Assembly: GCF_025354435.1 (NCBI RefSeq) | Contig: NZ_JANXMU010000071.1 | Span: 1-50,369, forward strand | Reading direction: 5' to 3' | DNA: 50,369 bases | From: Rhodoferax sp. | Lineage (GTDB): Bacteria; Pseudomonadota; Gammaproteobacteria; Burkholderiales; Burkholderiaceae_C | Shown: positions 26,626-35,073 of the stretch, piece after piece | Layout: each line of letters starts with the position of its first letter | Position numbering within the stretch: the stretch's first letter is position 1 | The notes under the pieces: generated by a model | Told to the model about the DNA's origin: nothing | The model's database searches: none | What the model saw: only the letters and a program-made list of their open reading frames with translations | Position numbers and translations under genes: made by a program

Positions 26626-29308
26626 AGGACAGGCGACAGCCATCCACCGGGCCGACTACACCGCGCCTGCTTTCTTGATCGACACGGTGGAGCTGTGCTT
26701 TGACCTGGACCCTGCCAAAACCCGCGTGCTCAACAAGATGTGCATGCGCCGCAACCCCGACGTGCCCGCCCAGGCGCTGCGCCTAGACGGCGAAGAGCTG
26801 AACCTGGCGCGCGTGCTGGTCAACGGCCAAGGGGCTTCCTTCAAGATCGAAGGCAGCCAGCTGGTGCTGGAGAACCTGCCCAGCGTGGACGACGGCGCGT
26901 TTGACCTGGAGATTTTCACCACCTGCGCGCCCATCAAGAACACCAAGCTGATGGGCCTGTTTGTCAGCAACGACACCTTCTTCACCCAGTGCGAGGCCGA
27001 GGGCTTTCGCCGCATCACCTACTTCCTGGACCGCCCGGACGTGATGTCCACCTACACCGTGGTGCTGCGCGCCGACCAGGCCAAGTACCCGGTGCTGCTG
27101 AGCAACGGCAACCTGGTAGACCACGGCCTGCTCGACGATGGCCGCCATTTCGCCAAGTGGGAAGACCCGTTCCGCAAGCCCTGCTACCTGTTTGCACTGG
27201 TGGCTGGCCAGCTGGTGAGCCGCGAGCAGCGCATCACCGCGCGCAACGGCAAAGACCACCTGCTGCAGGTCTTTGTGCGCCCTGGCGACCTGGACAAGAC
27301 CGAACACGCCATGCATTCGCTGATGGCTTCCATCGCCTGGGACGAAGCCCGCTTCAACCTGCCGCTGGACCTGGAGCGCTTCATGATCGTCGCCACCAGC
27401 GACTTCAACATGGGCGCAATGGAAAACAAGGGCCTGAACATCTTCAACACCAAGTACGTGCTGGCGAATCAGGCCACCGCCACGGACACCGATTTCGCCA
27501 ATATCGAGTCGGTGGTGGGCCACGAGTACTTCCACAACTGGAGCGGCAACCGCGTCACCTGCCGCGACTGGTTCCAGCTGAGCCTGAAAGAAGGCCTGAC
27601 CGTCTTCCGCGACCAGGAGTTCAGCCTGGACCTGTGCCGCGACCCGTCGGCCAAAGCCGTCAAGCGCATCGAAGACGTGCGCGTGCTGCGCACCGCCCAG
27701 TTCCCCGAAGATGCGGGCCCCATGGCCCACCCGGTGCGGCCCGACAGCTACATCGAGATCAACAACTTCTACACCGTCACCATCTACGAAAAGGGTGCCG
27801 AGGTGGTTCGCATGATGCAAACCCTGGTGGGCCGCGACGGCTTTGCCAAGGGCATGACCTTGTACTTTGAGCGCTTCGACGGCCAGGCCGTGACCTGCGA
27901 CGATTTCGCCCAGGCGATTGCCGATGCCAATCCACAGTCCGACCTAGCGCGCCTGCTGCCCCAGTTCAAACGCTGGTACAACCAGGCCGGTACGCCGCGC
28001 GTGCAGGCCTCAGGCATGTATGACGCAGCCTCGCGCAGCTACACGCTGACCCTGGCGCAAAGCTGCGCGCCCACGCTGGGGCAGGCCGCCAAGGAGCCGT
28101 TCGTGATCCCTATCGGCCTGGGCCTGCTGGCGCAAGACGGCACCGAGCTCGCCCTGCACAGCGCCGACGGCTCCACACTCACCGCGCCCTACACCTTCGT
28201 GATGTCGGAGGCCGAAGAAACGCTGACCTTCGTCAACCTGGATGCCGAGCCCGTGCCCAGCATCTTGCGCGGCTTCTCGGCCCCGGTGGTGCTGGCGTTT
28301 GACTACACCGACACCCAGCTGCTGACCCTGCTGGCGCATGACACCGATGCCTTCAACCGCTGGGAAGCCGGGCAGCGCCTGGCCGTGCGGTCCGCTATTT
28401 CTTTAATAGCTGCCCACGCTGATCCAATCAGCGCAAACCCTCTAAACGATGCCTATATCGAGGCCATGCGCAGCGTCTTGCGCCACCCCGATCTGGATGC
28501 TGCCTTCAAGGAACTGGTGCTGACCCTGCCGTCGGAAACCTACCTGGCCGAGCAGTTGGATGTGGTCGATCCGCAGCGCATCCACGCAGTGCGCGAAGCC
28601 ATGCGCAGCCAGCTCGCGCAGGCGCTGGCAGAAGACTGGGCTTGGGTCTACGCCACCTACAGCGATACCGGGGCCTACTCGCCCGACCCGCTGTCCAGCG
28701 GCCGCCGCGCCCTGACCGGCATGGCCCTGAGCCAGCTCTGCCTGGCGGCGCAAGCCAGTGGCGACACGGTCTGGCCCGGTAAATCGCTGCAGCGCTTCAA
28801 GGATGCGGGCAATATGACCGACCGCTTCAACGCGCTCAGCGCCCTGGTCTCCAGCGGCCACCCGCTGGCGGCGCAGGCCCTGCCCCGCTTCCACGCCTTG
28901 TTTAAGAACGAGCCGCTGGTGCTGGACAAATGGTTTGCCCTGCAAGCCGGTGCCACCGACCGCAACGGTGACATCCTGCCCGCCGTGCGCCAGTTGCTCA
29001 AGCACCCCGATTTCAGCCTGCGCAACCCGAACCGCGCCCGCAGCGTGGTGTTTAGCTACTGCAGCGCCAACCCGGGTGCCTTCCACCGCAAGGATGCGGC
29101 GGGCTATGTGTTCTGGAGTGAGCGCGTCATCGAGCTGGACGGCATCAACCCCCAGGTGGCCGCCCGCCTGGCACGCGCCCTAGACCGCTGGAAAAATCTG
29201 GCCGAACCCTACCGCACCGCCGCCCGCGAAGCGCTGGGCCGCGTGGCCGCCAAAACCGACCTCAGCAACGACGTGCGCGAGGTGGTTTCCCGTGCACTGG
29301 CAGACTAA
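26615..29308 (+). CDS. pepN: Aminopeptidase N (M1 zinc metallopeptidase)
   Basis: An 897-residue cytoplasmic aminopeptidase of broad specificity. The substrate N-terminus binding motif GAMEN lies at residues 267-271. The zinc site HEYFHNW (His303, Glu304, His307) is followed by the third ligand Glu in the KEGLTVFRDQEF segment. The long helical C-terminal domain is complete. The start at ATG 26615 overlaps the HAD gene. A short A/T-rich patch in the C-terminal part, at 28394-28441, carries a copy of the 48-bp element. Confidence 0.96.
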   Translation: MYREGQATAIHRADYTAPAFLIDTVELCFDLDPAKTRVLNKMCMRRNPDVPAQALRLDGEELNLARVLVNGQGASFKIEGSQLVLENLPSVDDGAFDLEIFTTCAPIKNTKLMGLFVSNDTFFTQCEAEGFRRITYFLDRPDVMSTYTVVLRADQAKYPVLLSNGNLVDHGLLDDGRHFAKWEDPFRKPCYLFALVAGQLVSREQRITARNGKDHLLQVFVRPGDLDKTEHAMHSLMASIAWDEARFNLPLDLERFMIVATSDFNMGAMENKGLNIFNTKYVLANQATATDTDFANIESVVGHEYFHNWSGNRVTCRDWFQLSLKEGLTVFRDQEFSLDLCRDPSAKAVKRIEDVRVLRTAQFPEDAGPMAHPVRPDSYIEINNFYTVTIYEKGAEVVRMMQTLVGRDGFAKGMTLYFERFDGQAVTCDDFAQAIADANPQSDLARLLPQFKRWYNQAGTPRVQASGMYDAASRSYTLTLAQSCAPTLGQAAKEPFVIPIGLGLLAQDGTELALHSADGSTLTAPYTFVMSEAEETLTFVNLDAEPVPSILRGFSAPVVLAFDYTDTQLLTLLAHDTDAFNRWEAGQRLAVRSAISLIAAHADPISANPLNDAYIEAMRSVLRHPDLDAAFKELVLTLPSETYLAEQLDVVDPQRIHAVREAMRSQLAQALAEDWAWVYATYSDTGAYSPDPLSSGRRALTGMALSQLCLAAQASGDTVWPGKSLQRFKDAGNMTDRFNALSALVSSGHPLAAQALPRFHALFKNEPLVLDKWFALQAGATDRNGDILPAVRQLLKHPDFSLRNPNRARSVVFSYCSANPGAFHRKDAAGYVFWSERVIELDGINPQVAARLARALDRWKNLAEPYRTAAREALGRVAAKTDLSNDVREVVSRALAD
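28394..28441 (+). repeat. 48-bp dispersed element, copy inside pepN
   Basis: This is GCTAT-N7-ATAGC-N20-GCGCAAACCCT. The hairpin half and the spacing are exact; the last block keeps GCGC but diverges after it. It is sense-oriented in pepN and lies in a less conserved loop of the helical domain. Confidence 0.55.
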
Positions 29309-29326
29309 CAAGAAGGAATAATCCCC

Positions 29327-30334
29327 ATGTCGCAACACATCTCTCTCACCCGCTACCTGGTCGAACAGCAACGCGTAGACGGCTTGATCCCGTCGCAGCT
29401 GCGCCTGCTGATCGAAGTCGTGGCCCGCGCCTGCAAAGGCATCAGCCACGCCGTCAACAAGGGCGCGCTCGGTGGCGTGCTGGGCTCGGCCGAATCGGAA
29501 AACGTGCAGGGCGAAATCCAGAAAAAGCTGGACATCATCGCCAACGAAGTGCTCATCGAAGCCAACGAATGGGGCGGCCACCTGGCGGCCATGGCCTCGG
29601 AAGAAATGGAAGAAATCTACGCCGTGCCTAACGGCTACCCGCAGGGCGAATACCTGCTGCTGTTCGACCCCCTGGACGGCTCGAGCAACATCGACGTGAA
29701 CGTCAGCATCGGCACCATCTTCAGCGTGCTGAAAAAGCCCAAGGGCGATGCCGCCGTGGTCGAGCAAGACTTCTACCAGCCCGGCAAGAACCAGGTCGCC
29801 GCAGGCTACTGCCTTTACGGCCCGCAAACCACGCTGGTGCTGACGGTGGGCAACGGCGTTGCCATGTTCACCCTGGACCGCGAGCAGGGCTCGTTCTTCC
29901 TCACGCAAGAAAACGTCCAGATCCCGGTGGACACGCAAGAATTTGCCATCAACATGAGCAATATGCGCCACTGGGACACACCGGTGAAGCGCTACATCGA
30001 CGACTGTCTGCAAGGCACGGAAGGCCCGCGCGGCAAAGACTTCAACATGCGCTGGATCGCCAGCATGGTCACCGACGTGCACCGCATCCTCACCCGCGGC
30101 GGCATCTTCCTCTACCCCTGGGACAAGCGCGAACCCGGCAAACCCGGCAAGCTGCGCCTGATGTACGAAGCCAACCCCATGGGCTGGCTGGTCGAACAGG
30201 CCGGTGGTGCCGCCAGCACCGGCACCCAGCGCATCCTCGACATCGTCCCGCAAAAGCTCCATGAGCGCGTGAGCGTGGTGCTGGGGTCCAAAAATGAAGT
30301 CGCCCAGGCAGTGGCCTATTTCGACAAGCTATAA
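29327..30334 (+). CDS. fbp: Fructose-1,6-bisphosphatase class 1
   Basis: A gluconeogenic phosphatase, 335 residues. The metal site [12 protein letters not shown] near 118, the earlier SEEMEEI and the C-terminal [20 protein letters not shown] are class 1 signatures. GAAGGAAT before ATG 29327 is a good ribosome site. It is 18 bp after pepN, so possibly co-transcribed. Its last bases contain the -10 of the tRNA-Thr promoter. Confidence 0.96.
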   Translation: MSQHISLTRYLVEQQRVDGLIPSQLRLLIEVVARACKGISHAVNKGALGGVLGSAESENVQGEIQKKLDIIANEVLIEANEWGGHLAAMASEEMEEIYAVPNGYPQGEYLLLFDPLDGSSNIDVNVSIGTIFSVLKKPKGDAAVVEQDFYQPGKNQVAAGYCLYGPQTTLVLTVGNGVAMFTLDREQGSFFLTQENVQIPVDTQEFAINMSNMRHWDTPVKRYIDDCLQGTEGPRGKDFNMRWIASMVTDVHRILTRGGIFLYPWDKREPGKPGKLRLMYEANPMGWLVEQAGGAASTGTQRILDIVPQKLHERVSVVLGSKNEVAQAVAYFDKL

Positions 30335-30335
30335 T
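30330..30335 (+). promoter_or_regulatory. -10 element of the tRNA-Thr promoter
   Basis: A perfect TATAAT sits across the stop codon of fbp, 13 bases before the tRNA. I see no good -35 at the usual distance. Confidence 0.5.
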
Positions 30336-30348
30336 TGAAGGCTTATGT

Positions 30349-30424
30349 GCCGGTGTAGCTCAGTTGGTAGAGCAGCTCATTCGTAATGAGAAGGTCGGAT
30401 GTTCGATTCATCTCTCCGGCACCA
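30349..30424 (+). tRNA. tRNA-Thr (CGT)
   Basis: A 76-base cloverleaf with anticodon CGT in CATTCGTAATG, T-arm GTTCGATTC and an encoded CCA. The acceptor stem has one T-T mismatch at its sixth pair. Its 3' end is the attachment site of the island that follows, and insertion keeps the tRNA whole. Confidence 0.96.
30409..30424 (+). repeat. attL: island left attachment repeat
   Basis: CATCTCTCCGGCACCA forms the 3' half of the T-arm, the acceptor strand and the CCA of tRNA-Thr. It is identical to 36814-36829. Confidence 0.9.
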
Positions 30425-30431
30425 TCCAAAA

Positions 30432-30467
30432 GTCCCGCAGCCCGCGTCAATGCTGGGTTTGCGGGAC
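30432..30467 (+). terminator. Hairpin just inside the left island end
   Basis: GTCCCGCA pairs with TGCGGGAC around an inner AGCCC/GGGTT pairing. No long T-run follows. It may replace the displaced native terminator for the tRNA or shield the integrase from readthrough. Confidence 0.5.
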
Positions 30468-30483
30468 ACCTAGGGTCTTCTGT

Positions 30484-30502
30484 GTGGTAATTTCCGTGGT
30501 AA
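30484..30502 (+). promoter_or_regulatory. Candidate integrase arm sites, left
   Basis: GTGGTAA occurs twice with a 12-bp period (30484 and 30496). The same word pair with the same period occurs near the right end (36725 and 36737). Placement inside both ends of a tyrosine-integrase element fits arm-type sites. Confidence 0.55.
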
Positions 30503-30520
30503 CTCCACGGCATACCGCCC

Positions 30521-31888
30521 ATGTTCAAGGCTTTTGGCCCCCTCCTAGTGACAATAAAGAACACGTACCAGCGCGGTGATTCCATCTATTACCAGCGGGC
30601 CATTCCACGGGCCTTGCGGGGCCGCTATACGTCCAGCCTGATAAAAATCAACCTCGGCCCCGTGGACATTCCCACAGCCGCCCGGCGGGTTGCAGCCCTG
30701 AACAAGGAGTTCGAGGCGGAATGGTCTGGCTTGCTGGCTGCGCCTGAGTCCTCCCCGCAGGCCCTCAGGGTCCACGCTGCAGCCCTCCTACAGACCTTCG
30801 GGGTCATTCCAGGCACAGCGGATGCAGCGGCATCAATTGAGGCGGAACACTTCCTGGGGGCACTGGAAGACAAAGCCCACGCCCATGCTATCGCTCTGGG
30901 CTTGGACGATGCGGCATACCAAGAATTAACGCCTGCGGAAGTCTTGCCACCTTTGGAGCTTGCGGCCCTCAAGCTGTTGCATGCCCATACATTGCCGCCT
31001 ATCTTGTCTGAGGCGTTGGAGTTGCATCTACGCATCCACAAAAAGCGGGATGATCTCAAATTCACCACTTACCAGCGCAGGGCATGGGCGGCTCTCTTGG
31101 CGGTGACCGGGGACAAGGCTGTAAAAGACCTCTCCCGCGACGATGTGCGCAGCTACATTGAAAAGGCATTGGCAGGAGGGAGCAAAACAACCACCGTGCG
31201 CCGATTGATGGGCGCTATGCGTGCGGTGCTCACCACGTGGCGAATTGAGAAAGACCCACAGCAAGCAAACCCGTTCGAGAACATCGCCATCGCAGGTGAA
31301 GGCGACGACAGAGAAGAACGCAACCCGTATTCCGCTGCGGACCTGTCCAAGCTCTACGCTGAGTGCGTCAAGAAAGACGATTCCGCCCGCTGGTTGATAG
31401 CCCTTTGCGCTGACACCGGGGCGCGACTTGCGGAACTCACGGGCATGGCCCTGGCGGATATTCACATTGACACGCCCACACCGTACATCGACATCAAGCC
31501 GCACCCGTGGCGCAGCCTCAAGAACAAAGCCTCCGCCCGCAAAGTGCCCCTCGTGGGTGCGGCTCTGTGGGGCGCACAACGCGTAGTTGCCACCGTAGCA
31601 CCGGGTCAGCGGTTCGCCTTTCCGCAGTACACAACCGCCACAGAGTGCAACGCCACTTCCGCATCGGCCACGCTCGTTAGCTGGATACGGCGCAGGGGCA
31701 TAGACCATGTTATCCACGAACTGCGCCACACGATGGCCGATAGGCTGCGGGATGTGAGCTGCTCCAAGGAAATCCGCTATGCCATCGACGGCCACGCTGC
31801 GCAGGATGTGGGCGACACCTACGGCAACGGGCACGGCCTCAAGGCGCTTGCGGGGTGGCTGGATAAGGTCGCACTACCCCCGCCGTGA
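30521..31888 (+). CDS. Tyrosine-type site-specific integrase
   Basis: 455 residues. The N-terminal part resembles the DUF6538-like and SAM-like integrase start (YYQRAIPRALRGRY), the core-binding domain spans about 160-255, and the catalytic domain follows. Arg302 lies in DTGARLAELTG, His399 and Arg402 in HELRHTMADRL, and then come a histidine in IDGHAAQ and the nucleophile Tyr in VGDTYGNGH. It reads away from tRNA-Thr, about 100 bp from the attachment site, as usual for tRNA-targeting integrases. The start at ATG 30521 is the first in frame. Confidence 0.92.
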   Translation: MFKAFGPLLVTIKNTYQRGDSIYYQRAIPRALRGRYTSSLIKINLGPVDIPTAARRVAALNKEFEAEWSGLLAAPESSPQALRVHAAALLQTFGVIPGTADAAASIEAEHFLGALEDKAHAHAIALGLDDAAYQELTPAEVLPPLELAALKLLHAHTLPPILSEALELHLRIHKKRDDLKFTTYQRRAWAALLAVTGDKAVKDLSRDDVRSYIEKALAGGSKTTTVRRLMGAMRAVLTTWRIEKDPQQANPFENIAIAGEGDDREERNPYSAADLSKLYAECVKKDDSARWLIALCADTGARLAELTGMALADIHIDTPTPYIDIKPHPWRSLKNKASARKVPLVGAALWGAQRVVATVAPGQRFAFPQYTTATECNATSASATLVSWIRRRGIDHVIHELRHTMADRLRDVSCSKEIRYAIDGHAAQDVGDTYGNGHGLKALAGWLDKVALPPP

Positions 31889-32093
31889 GGACTCCAGGGG
31901 GTTCGGCGTGCCGTTTTCAAAAACCCGACGAAAAGCGTCAAAAAGTCCAATGCTGACAACAACTTAAGCCCTCTCCTGTTCACTGCACCTGTTCATTTTG
32001 AACAGTAGCCCAGTCGGCCCCCTCAAGTTGCCCCTGTGGCGCGCCGACTGCGGCCCTGTTGTGCCCCGAACTGGGGCCTTGAGACTCACGCCA
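31889..32093. other. Convergent gap with CTGTTCA repeats
   Basis: 205 bp between the integrase and the convergent ParB-like gene. CTGTTCA occurs at 31976 and 31989, and the second copy forms a perfect inverted repeat CTGTTCA-TTT-TGAACAG (31989-32005). GCCCC-GAACT-GGGGC lies near 32074. These may be a terminator pair or binding sites. No gene is evident. Confidence 0.5.
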
Positions 32094-32852
32094 TCAGAAC
32101 GCGCTTACCTCGGCCTCCATGCCCAGGCGCTCCGCCTCCTGCAAGACCTCCCGCAGGTGCTCCGCAACCTTGTGCCGTTGCTGCGGGGACAAGCCGGGGA
32201 GTGCCAGCAAGGCCATCTTTGCTGCCTGCACCGCCTCGGCGCACTGCTCATCCGCCAGCGTGACAAGCTCAGCCGGGGGCTGTTCTGCATTCACATTTCC
32301 GCCTTCATCCCCGCCCATCCGCTCGGCGATGCTTGCGAAGTCCGCCATCATCCAGGTTCTGATTGTGGTGTGGCCTTTTCCAATGAGCGGGGCAATCTCC
32401 CGATAACTCATCAGCCGCCCACGGGGGAGCTTGCACTTGCCCGCCTTCACGAACGCCCGGAATACCTCCCGGTACTCCTTCGGCTTCAGTTGCACGCCGT
32501 GGCCCATGTTGGCCTGCGCGGCCTCCCATCGGACCTCCCGCTCTGACAGGTCCGCCACCAGGGCCAAGACCTCCCGCCCGTTCAGCTCATCGACCGTTTG
32601 CAGTGCCCCGGCTTCCATGCGATGCCACCCATCGACCAAGAACAGAGCGCCCGTGGGGGTCCGTCCAATCTTGATAGGGGGCGGCAGACTCCCGGCCCGC
32701 GTCTGGTCCTGGTAGCGCTTGATTGCCCCCTCGTTAAGTCTGTGCCGAACCTGCAGCCCGTGGACCTGCTGAATGGCCGCAAAGGGAATCCACTCCTCGG
32801 CCCATTCGGGGGCCTTGAGGGCCACGGGCTGGGGGGCTTTGCCGGGCTTCAT
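32094..32852 (-). CDS. ParB-like nuclease/HTH domain protein
   Basis: About 252 residues from ATG 32852. A ParB N-terminal-like region (about 18-105) carries LFLVDGWHRMEAGAL in the position of the ParB DGxHR box. A KorB/ParB-like helix-turn-helix follows (SYREIAPLIGKGHTTIRTWM, about 150-170), with an acidic coiled C-terminus. Phage- and island-borne members often act as regulators or modulators, and no parA is present, so partitioning is unlikely. The start overlaps the Bro-N stop as ATGA. Confidence 0.7.
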   Translation of the reverse strand: MKPGKAPQPVALKAPEWAEEWIPFAAIQQVHGLQVRHRLNEGAIKRYQDQTRAGSLPPPIKIGRTPTGALFLVDGWHRMEAGALQTVDELNGREVLALVADLSEREVRWEAAQANMGHGVQLKPKEYREVFRAFVKAGKCKLPRGRLMSYREIAPLIGKGHTTIRTWMMADFASIAERMGGDEGGNVNAEQPPAELVTLADEQCAEAVQAAKMALLALPGLSPQQRHKVAEHLREVLQEAERLGMEAEVSAF

Positions 32853-33454
32853 CGTGTGCCCGCCTTCTTGGAAGCGGCCCGGCTGGTGGCTTTCGGTTTC
32901 TTGTGAGGCTTGCGGTTCCTGCTCATGATCTTCCACGCACTGCGCTGCCCATCTCGCTCCTCAAGGGTATCTTCGCGGGTGCGCTCATACTTTGCCGCCA
33001 AGCCCTGCGCGGCCACCTCGGCCAGCACCTGCGCCTGTGCCTGCGCCTCCTCGGGAGAGGTCGCCTGCAGTAGCCTCTCCTCCCCTCGGACATACACGCC
33101 ATCACGCTGGATGGCTGGGAGCACATGCCCCGTAACCCACTTGCGGAACTCAACGGCGGCAGGCTTGCGGCTTTGCAGGGCCATTGCATATAGCCCTGAC
33201 TGGTTCACGGTGACAAACGTCTGCACACCTCCGGGGGTGGACAATTGTGTAGAACCCTTTTCCTCGGGGCTCAGCGCAAGCAGGGAGCGGTAGGCATTGG
33301 ACAAGCCCAGCGCCGCGCAGGCATCTTTGACCACAAACCAATGTTGCCCATCGGGGCCTATGGATGTGCGCAGGGCGTGTGCCTGTCCTTCACGGATGAA
33401 GTGCAGGGCCGGGACGGCTGAGGATTCAGCGAGAGATAAAGAGAGCTGGAACAT
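32849..33454 (-). CDS. Bro-N family phage antirepressor-like protein
   Basis: About 201 residues. The Bro-N domain (about 15-115) is recognisable from WFVVKDACAALGLSNAYRSL, the FVTVNQSGLYAMALQSRK core and the EFRKWVTGHVLPAIQRDG end. The rest is a charged, lysine-rich tail (KPHKKPKATSRAASKK) likely to bind nucleic acid. Bro-N proteins are DNA-binding antirepressors of temperate phages. I prefer ATG 33454; GTG 33469 would add five residues. It overlaps genes on both sides. Confidence 0.82.
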   Translation of the reverse strand: MFQLSLSLAESSAVPALHFIREGQAHALRTSIGPDGQHWFVVKDACAALGLSNAYRSLLALSPEEKGSTQLSTPGGVQTFVTVNQSGLYAMALQSRKPAAVEFRKWVTGHVLPAIQRDGVYVRGEERLLQATSPEEAQAQAQVLAEVAAQGLAAKYERTREDTLEERDGQRSAWKIMSRNRKPHKKPKATSRAASKKAGTR

Positions 33455-33668
33455 TGTTTTGTGCTTCACTGCGGATTGACCGCTCAGGGGTTGAATGGGT
33501 TTGGTGTTCGCGGATGATCTGGCTGACCACCTGCGAAATGCTCAGACGGTCTCCGTGGCGGGCCTCTTGGCCGCGCTGGGTGTCCTTGATGTAGTCAAAG
33601 ACCGAGACCGGGAGGGCCAGATTGCGGAAGACCGCCTTTTCTGGGTGGGGGCTCGTGGCGGCGCTCAT
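33426..33668 (-). CDS. Small ribbon-helix-helix-type protein
   Basis: 80 residues starting at ATG 33668, which overlaps the upstream stop (ATGA). The core KAVFRNLALPVSVFDYIKDT followed by RLSISQVVSQIIREHQ has the strand-helix-helix pattern of Arc/MetJ-like repressors. It is a candidate repressor of its own operon, with the downstream Bro-N protein as possible antirepressor. Assignment rests on pattern only. Confidence 0.6.
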   Translation of the reverse strand: MSAATSPHPEKAVFRNLALPVSVFDYIKDTQRGQEARHGDRLSISQVVSQIIREHQTHSTPERSIRSEAQNNVPALFISR

Positions 33669-34048
33669 GCTTTGAATGCCGTGATACCCGTGGAATCCAA
33701 CTTCCATAGCGGGTCATTCTGAATGTCGTAGTTCGCCCGCATCGCCGCCCGTTGTGCCTCATCGGTGGCATTGAGCGCAGCCTCTCGGATGCCCCGGGAG
33801 TCGGCGATAAGCATCCGCACGAGGGCATCAACGGGGGCTGTTTCGCCAGATTCAAAGGCCCCGCGTAGCTCAAGGCCGTGCGAGATACAGAGCACGCCCC
33901 ATATTTCCTCCTGGTAGTCCACCAGCTCCTGCAAGGTTTCCGGTGTGATGGATGCGCGAAGTGCTTTAACTTGGCGGGGGTCTAACCACACGTCCGGCAT
34001 TGCGGGGGCTTGAGGTGCGGGCGTGGCTGTGGCTTTGGTGGTTTTCAT
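33665..34048 (-). CDS. Unknown island protein, first gene of the minus-strand operon
   Basis: 127 residues, acidic and mostly helical (VKALRASITPETLQELVDYQ; DALVRMLIADSRGIREAALN). An Ala/Pro/Thr-rich N-terminal 20 residues may be disordered. No family is recognised. The ATG at 34048 has GAAAG upstream. The four genes 34048 to 32094 overlap by a few bases each, so this product is made with the ribbon-helix-helix, Bro-N and ParB-like proteins. Confidence 0.65.
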   Translation of the reverse strand: MKTTKATATPAPQAPAMPDVWLDPRQVKALRASITPETLQELVDYQEEIWGVLCISHGLELRGAFESGETAPVDALVRMLIADSRGIREAALNATDEAQRAAMRANYDIQNDPLWKLDSTGITAFKA

Positions 34049-34559
34049 TGATTCAATCTTTCGGGGTTGGTAAGTGCTGCGGAAGTGCAGCGGAGACGGG
34101 TGATAAAACGGCAGAAACCGCCGGGCGAAATACCCGGCTTTTGGCTCTTTGTTTTAGCGATGGTGTGGGTTTAGCAAGGAAAACGGCCCCAGCCCTTATC
34201 TGGCTTTAATTTCACAGCAGTTTTTCATAGCACTGAAAACGATTTAACCGGCACATAGCTACACCAGCATCAAAAGTCCAATAAGTCGGCTCACGCAGCC
34301 TCTGGATAGCCTTCCTGAGCCCCTGCAAATATCCTTCCGTGTTGGGTGGGCTGCACTGCGCACTGGCGGTTTCTTCTGTTCTAGCTAGGGTCGGGGGCAT
34401 GGAGGGGGAAACATCCAGAAAACCTACGCAAGCCTTTGATTCATATGGCGATAGCACCGCGTGCACGGCCTCTGCCAGCCCCCAGAAACACCAAAGGACC
34501 GATACGGCCCCTTGCTTGGCCCTTCACGGGGCCGGTGATTGCCCCGCTGGGCGCTGTGG
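34049..34559. other. Island region without a secure gene
   Basis: Contains the leader of the minus-strand operon. A hairpin CCGGG-CGAAATA-CCCGG lies at about 34121-34137. A minus-strand open frame from GTG 34466 to 34212 (84 codons) is possible but resembles nothing I know and lacks a clear ribosome site. Open frames on the plus strand are no better supported. Confidence 0.35.
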
Positions 34560-34850
34560 TCAGCCAGCACGCCGCGCCTCACGGAAGAATGCGAACTCCC
34601 CCCGCCCGACGTGCAGGTAATAGCACCTGTCGCTACCTGAATTCACCGCCCATGCATCGGTGTGCGCCATATGCTGGGGATGAACCTGAAAATGAACGCC
34701 CCATACATCCGGCGTGAACCGGGAAACGATGGCCGCTGCGCCCTCCCCAAGTACATCCAGGACATGCACCGTGCGGCCTAGGAGGCGGTCCCATGCCCGC
34801 TGTGCAATGGTGGTGGGGGCTGGTGTGATGGGGTCGGTAGCGCTGTGCAT
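34560..34850 (-). CDS. Small unknown island protein
   Basis: 96 residues from ATG 34850, with AAGGGA about 11 bases upstream. The sequence looks like a real folded protein (LLGRTVHVLDVLGEGAAAIV; DVWGVHFQVHPQHMAHTDAW; CYYLHVGRGEFAFF). No family is recognised. A 15-bp-arm inverted repeat lies 100 bp upstream and may control it. Confidence 0.5.
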   Translation of the reverse strand: MHSATDPITPAPTTIAQRAWDRLLGRTVHVLDVLGEGAAAIVSRFTPDVWGVHFQVHPQHMAHTDAWAVNSGSDRCYYLHVGRGEFAFFREARRAG

Positions 34851-34951
34851 TCTGTGGTGTCCCTTGAGGTGAATTGCAGGGCACCGAATGCGCCCTGTGC
34901 GGCGGACTATACCACTCAAAAATCATAGCTACATAGCAAGCACCCATATAT

Positions 34952-34996
34952 GGAATCGTCTCATTTGTGGAATGATTACCGAAGTGAGATGATTCC
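34952..34996. promoter_or_regulatory. Long imperfect inverted repeat, candidate operator
   Basis: GGAATCGTCTCATTT (34952-34966) is repeated in inverse form at 34982-34996 with two mismatches, separated by 15 bp. It lies between the recombinase gene's 3' end and the start of the small gene at 34850, in an A/T-rich stretch. Confidence 0.55.
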
Positions 34997-35073
34997 AAAA
35001 ATGGATTAAACCGGGGCGGGCTATTCACCGCTGCATCGGTGCGCAAAAAACAGGTGCAGACAGCCCCGCGCCC

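Noticed and set aside
32094-32852. A plasmid-type partition locus.
   Set aside because: There is no ParA partner and no parS-like array, and the gene lies in a chromosomal island with phage-type regulators.
34926-34942. TAGCTACATAGCAAGC in the island resembles the hairpin half of the 48-bp element.
   Set aside because: The N7 spacing is missing and there is no GCGCTAGAGGC block.
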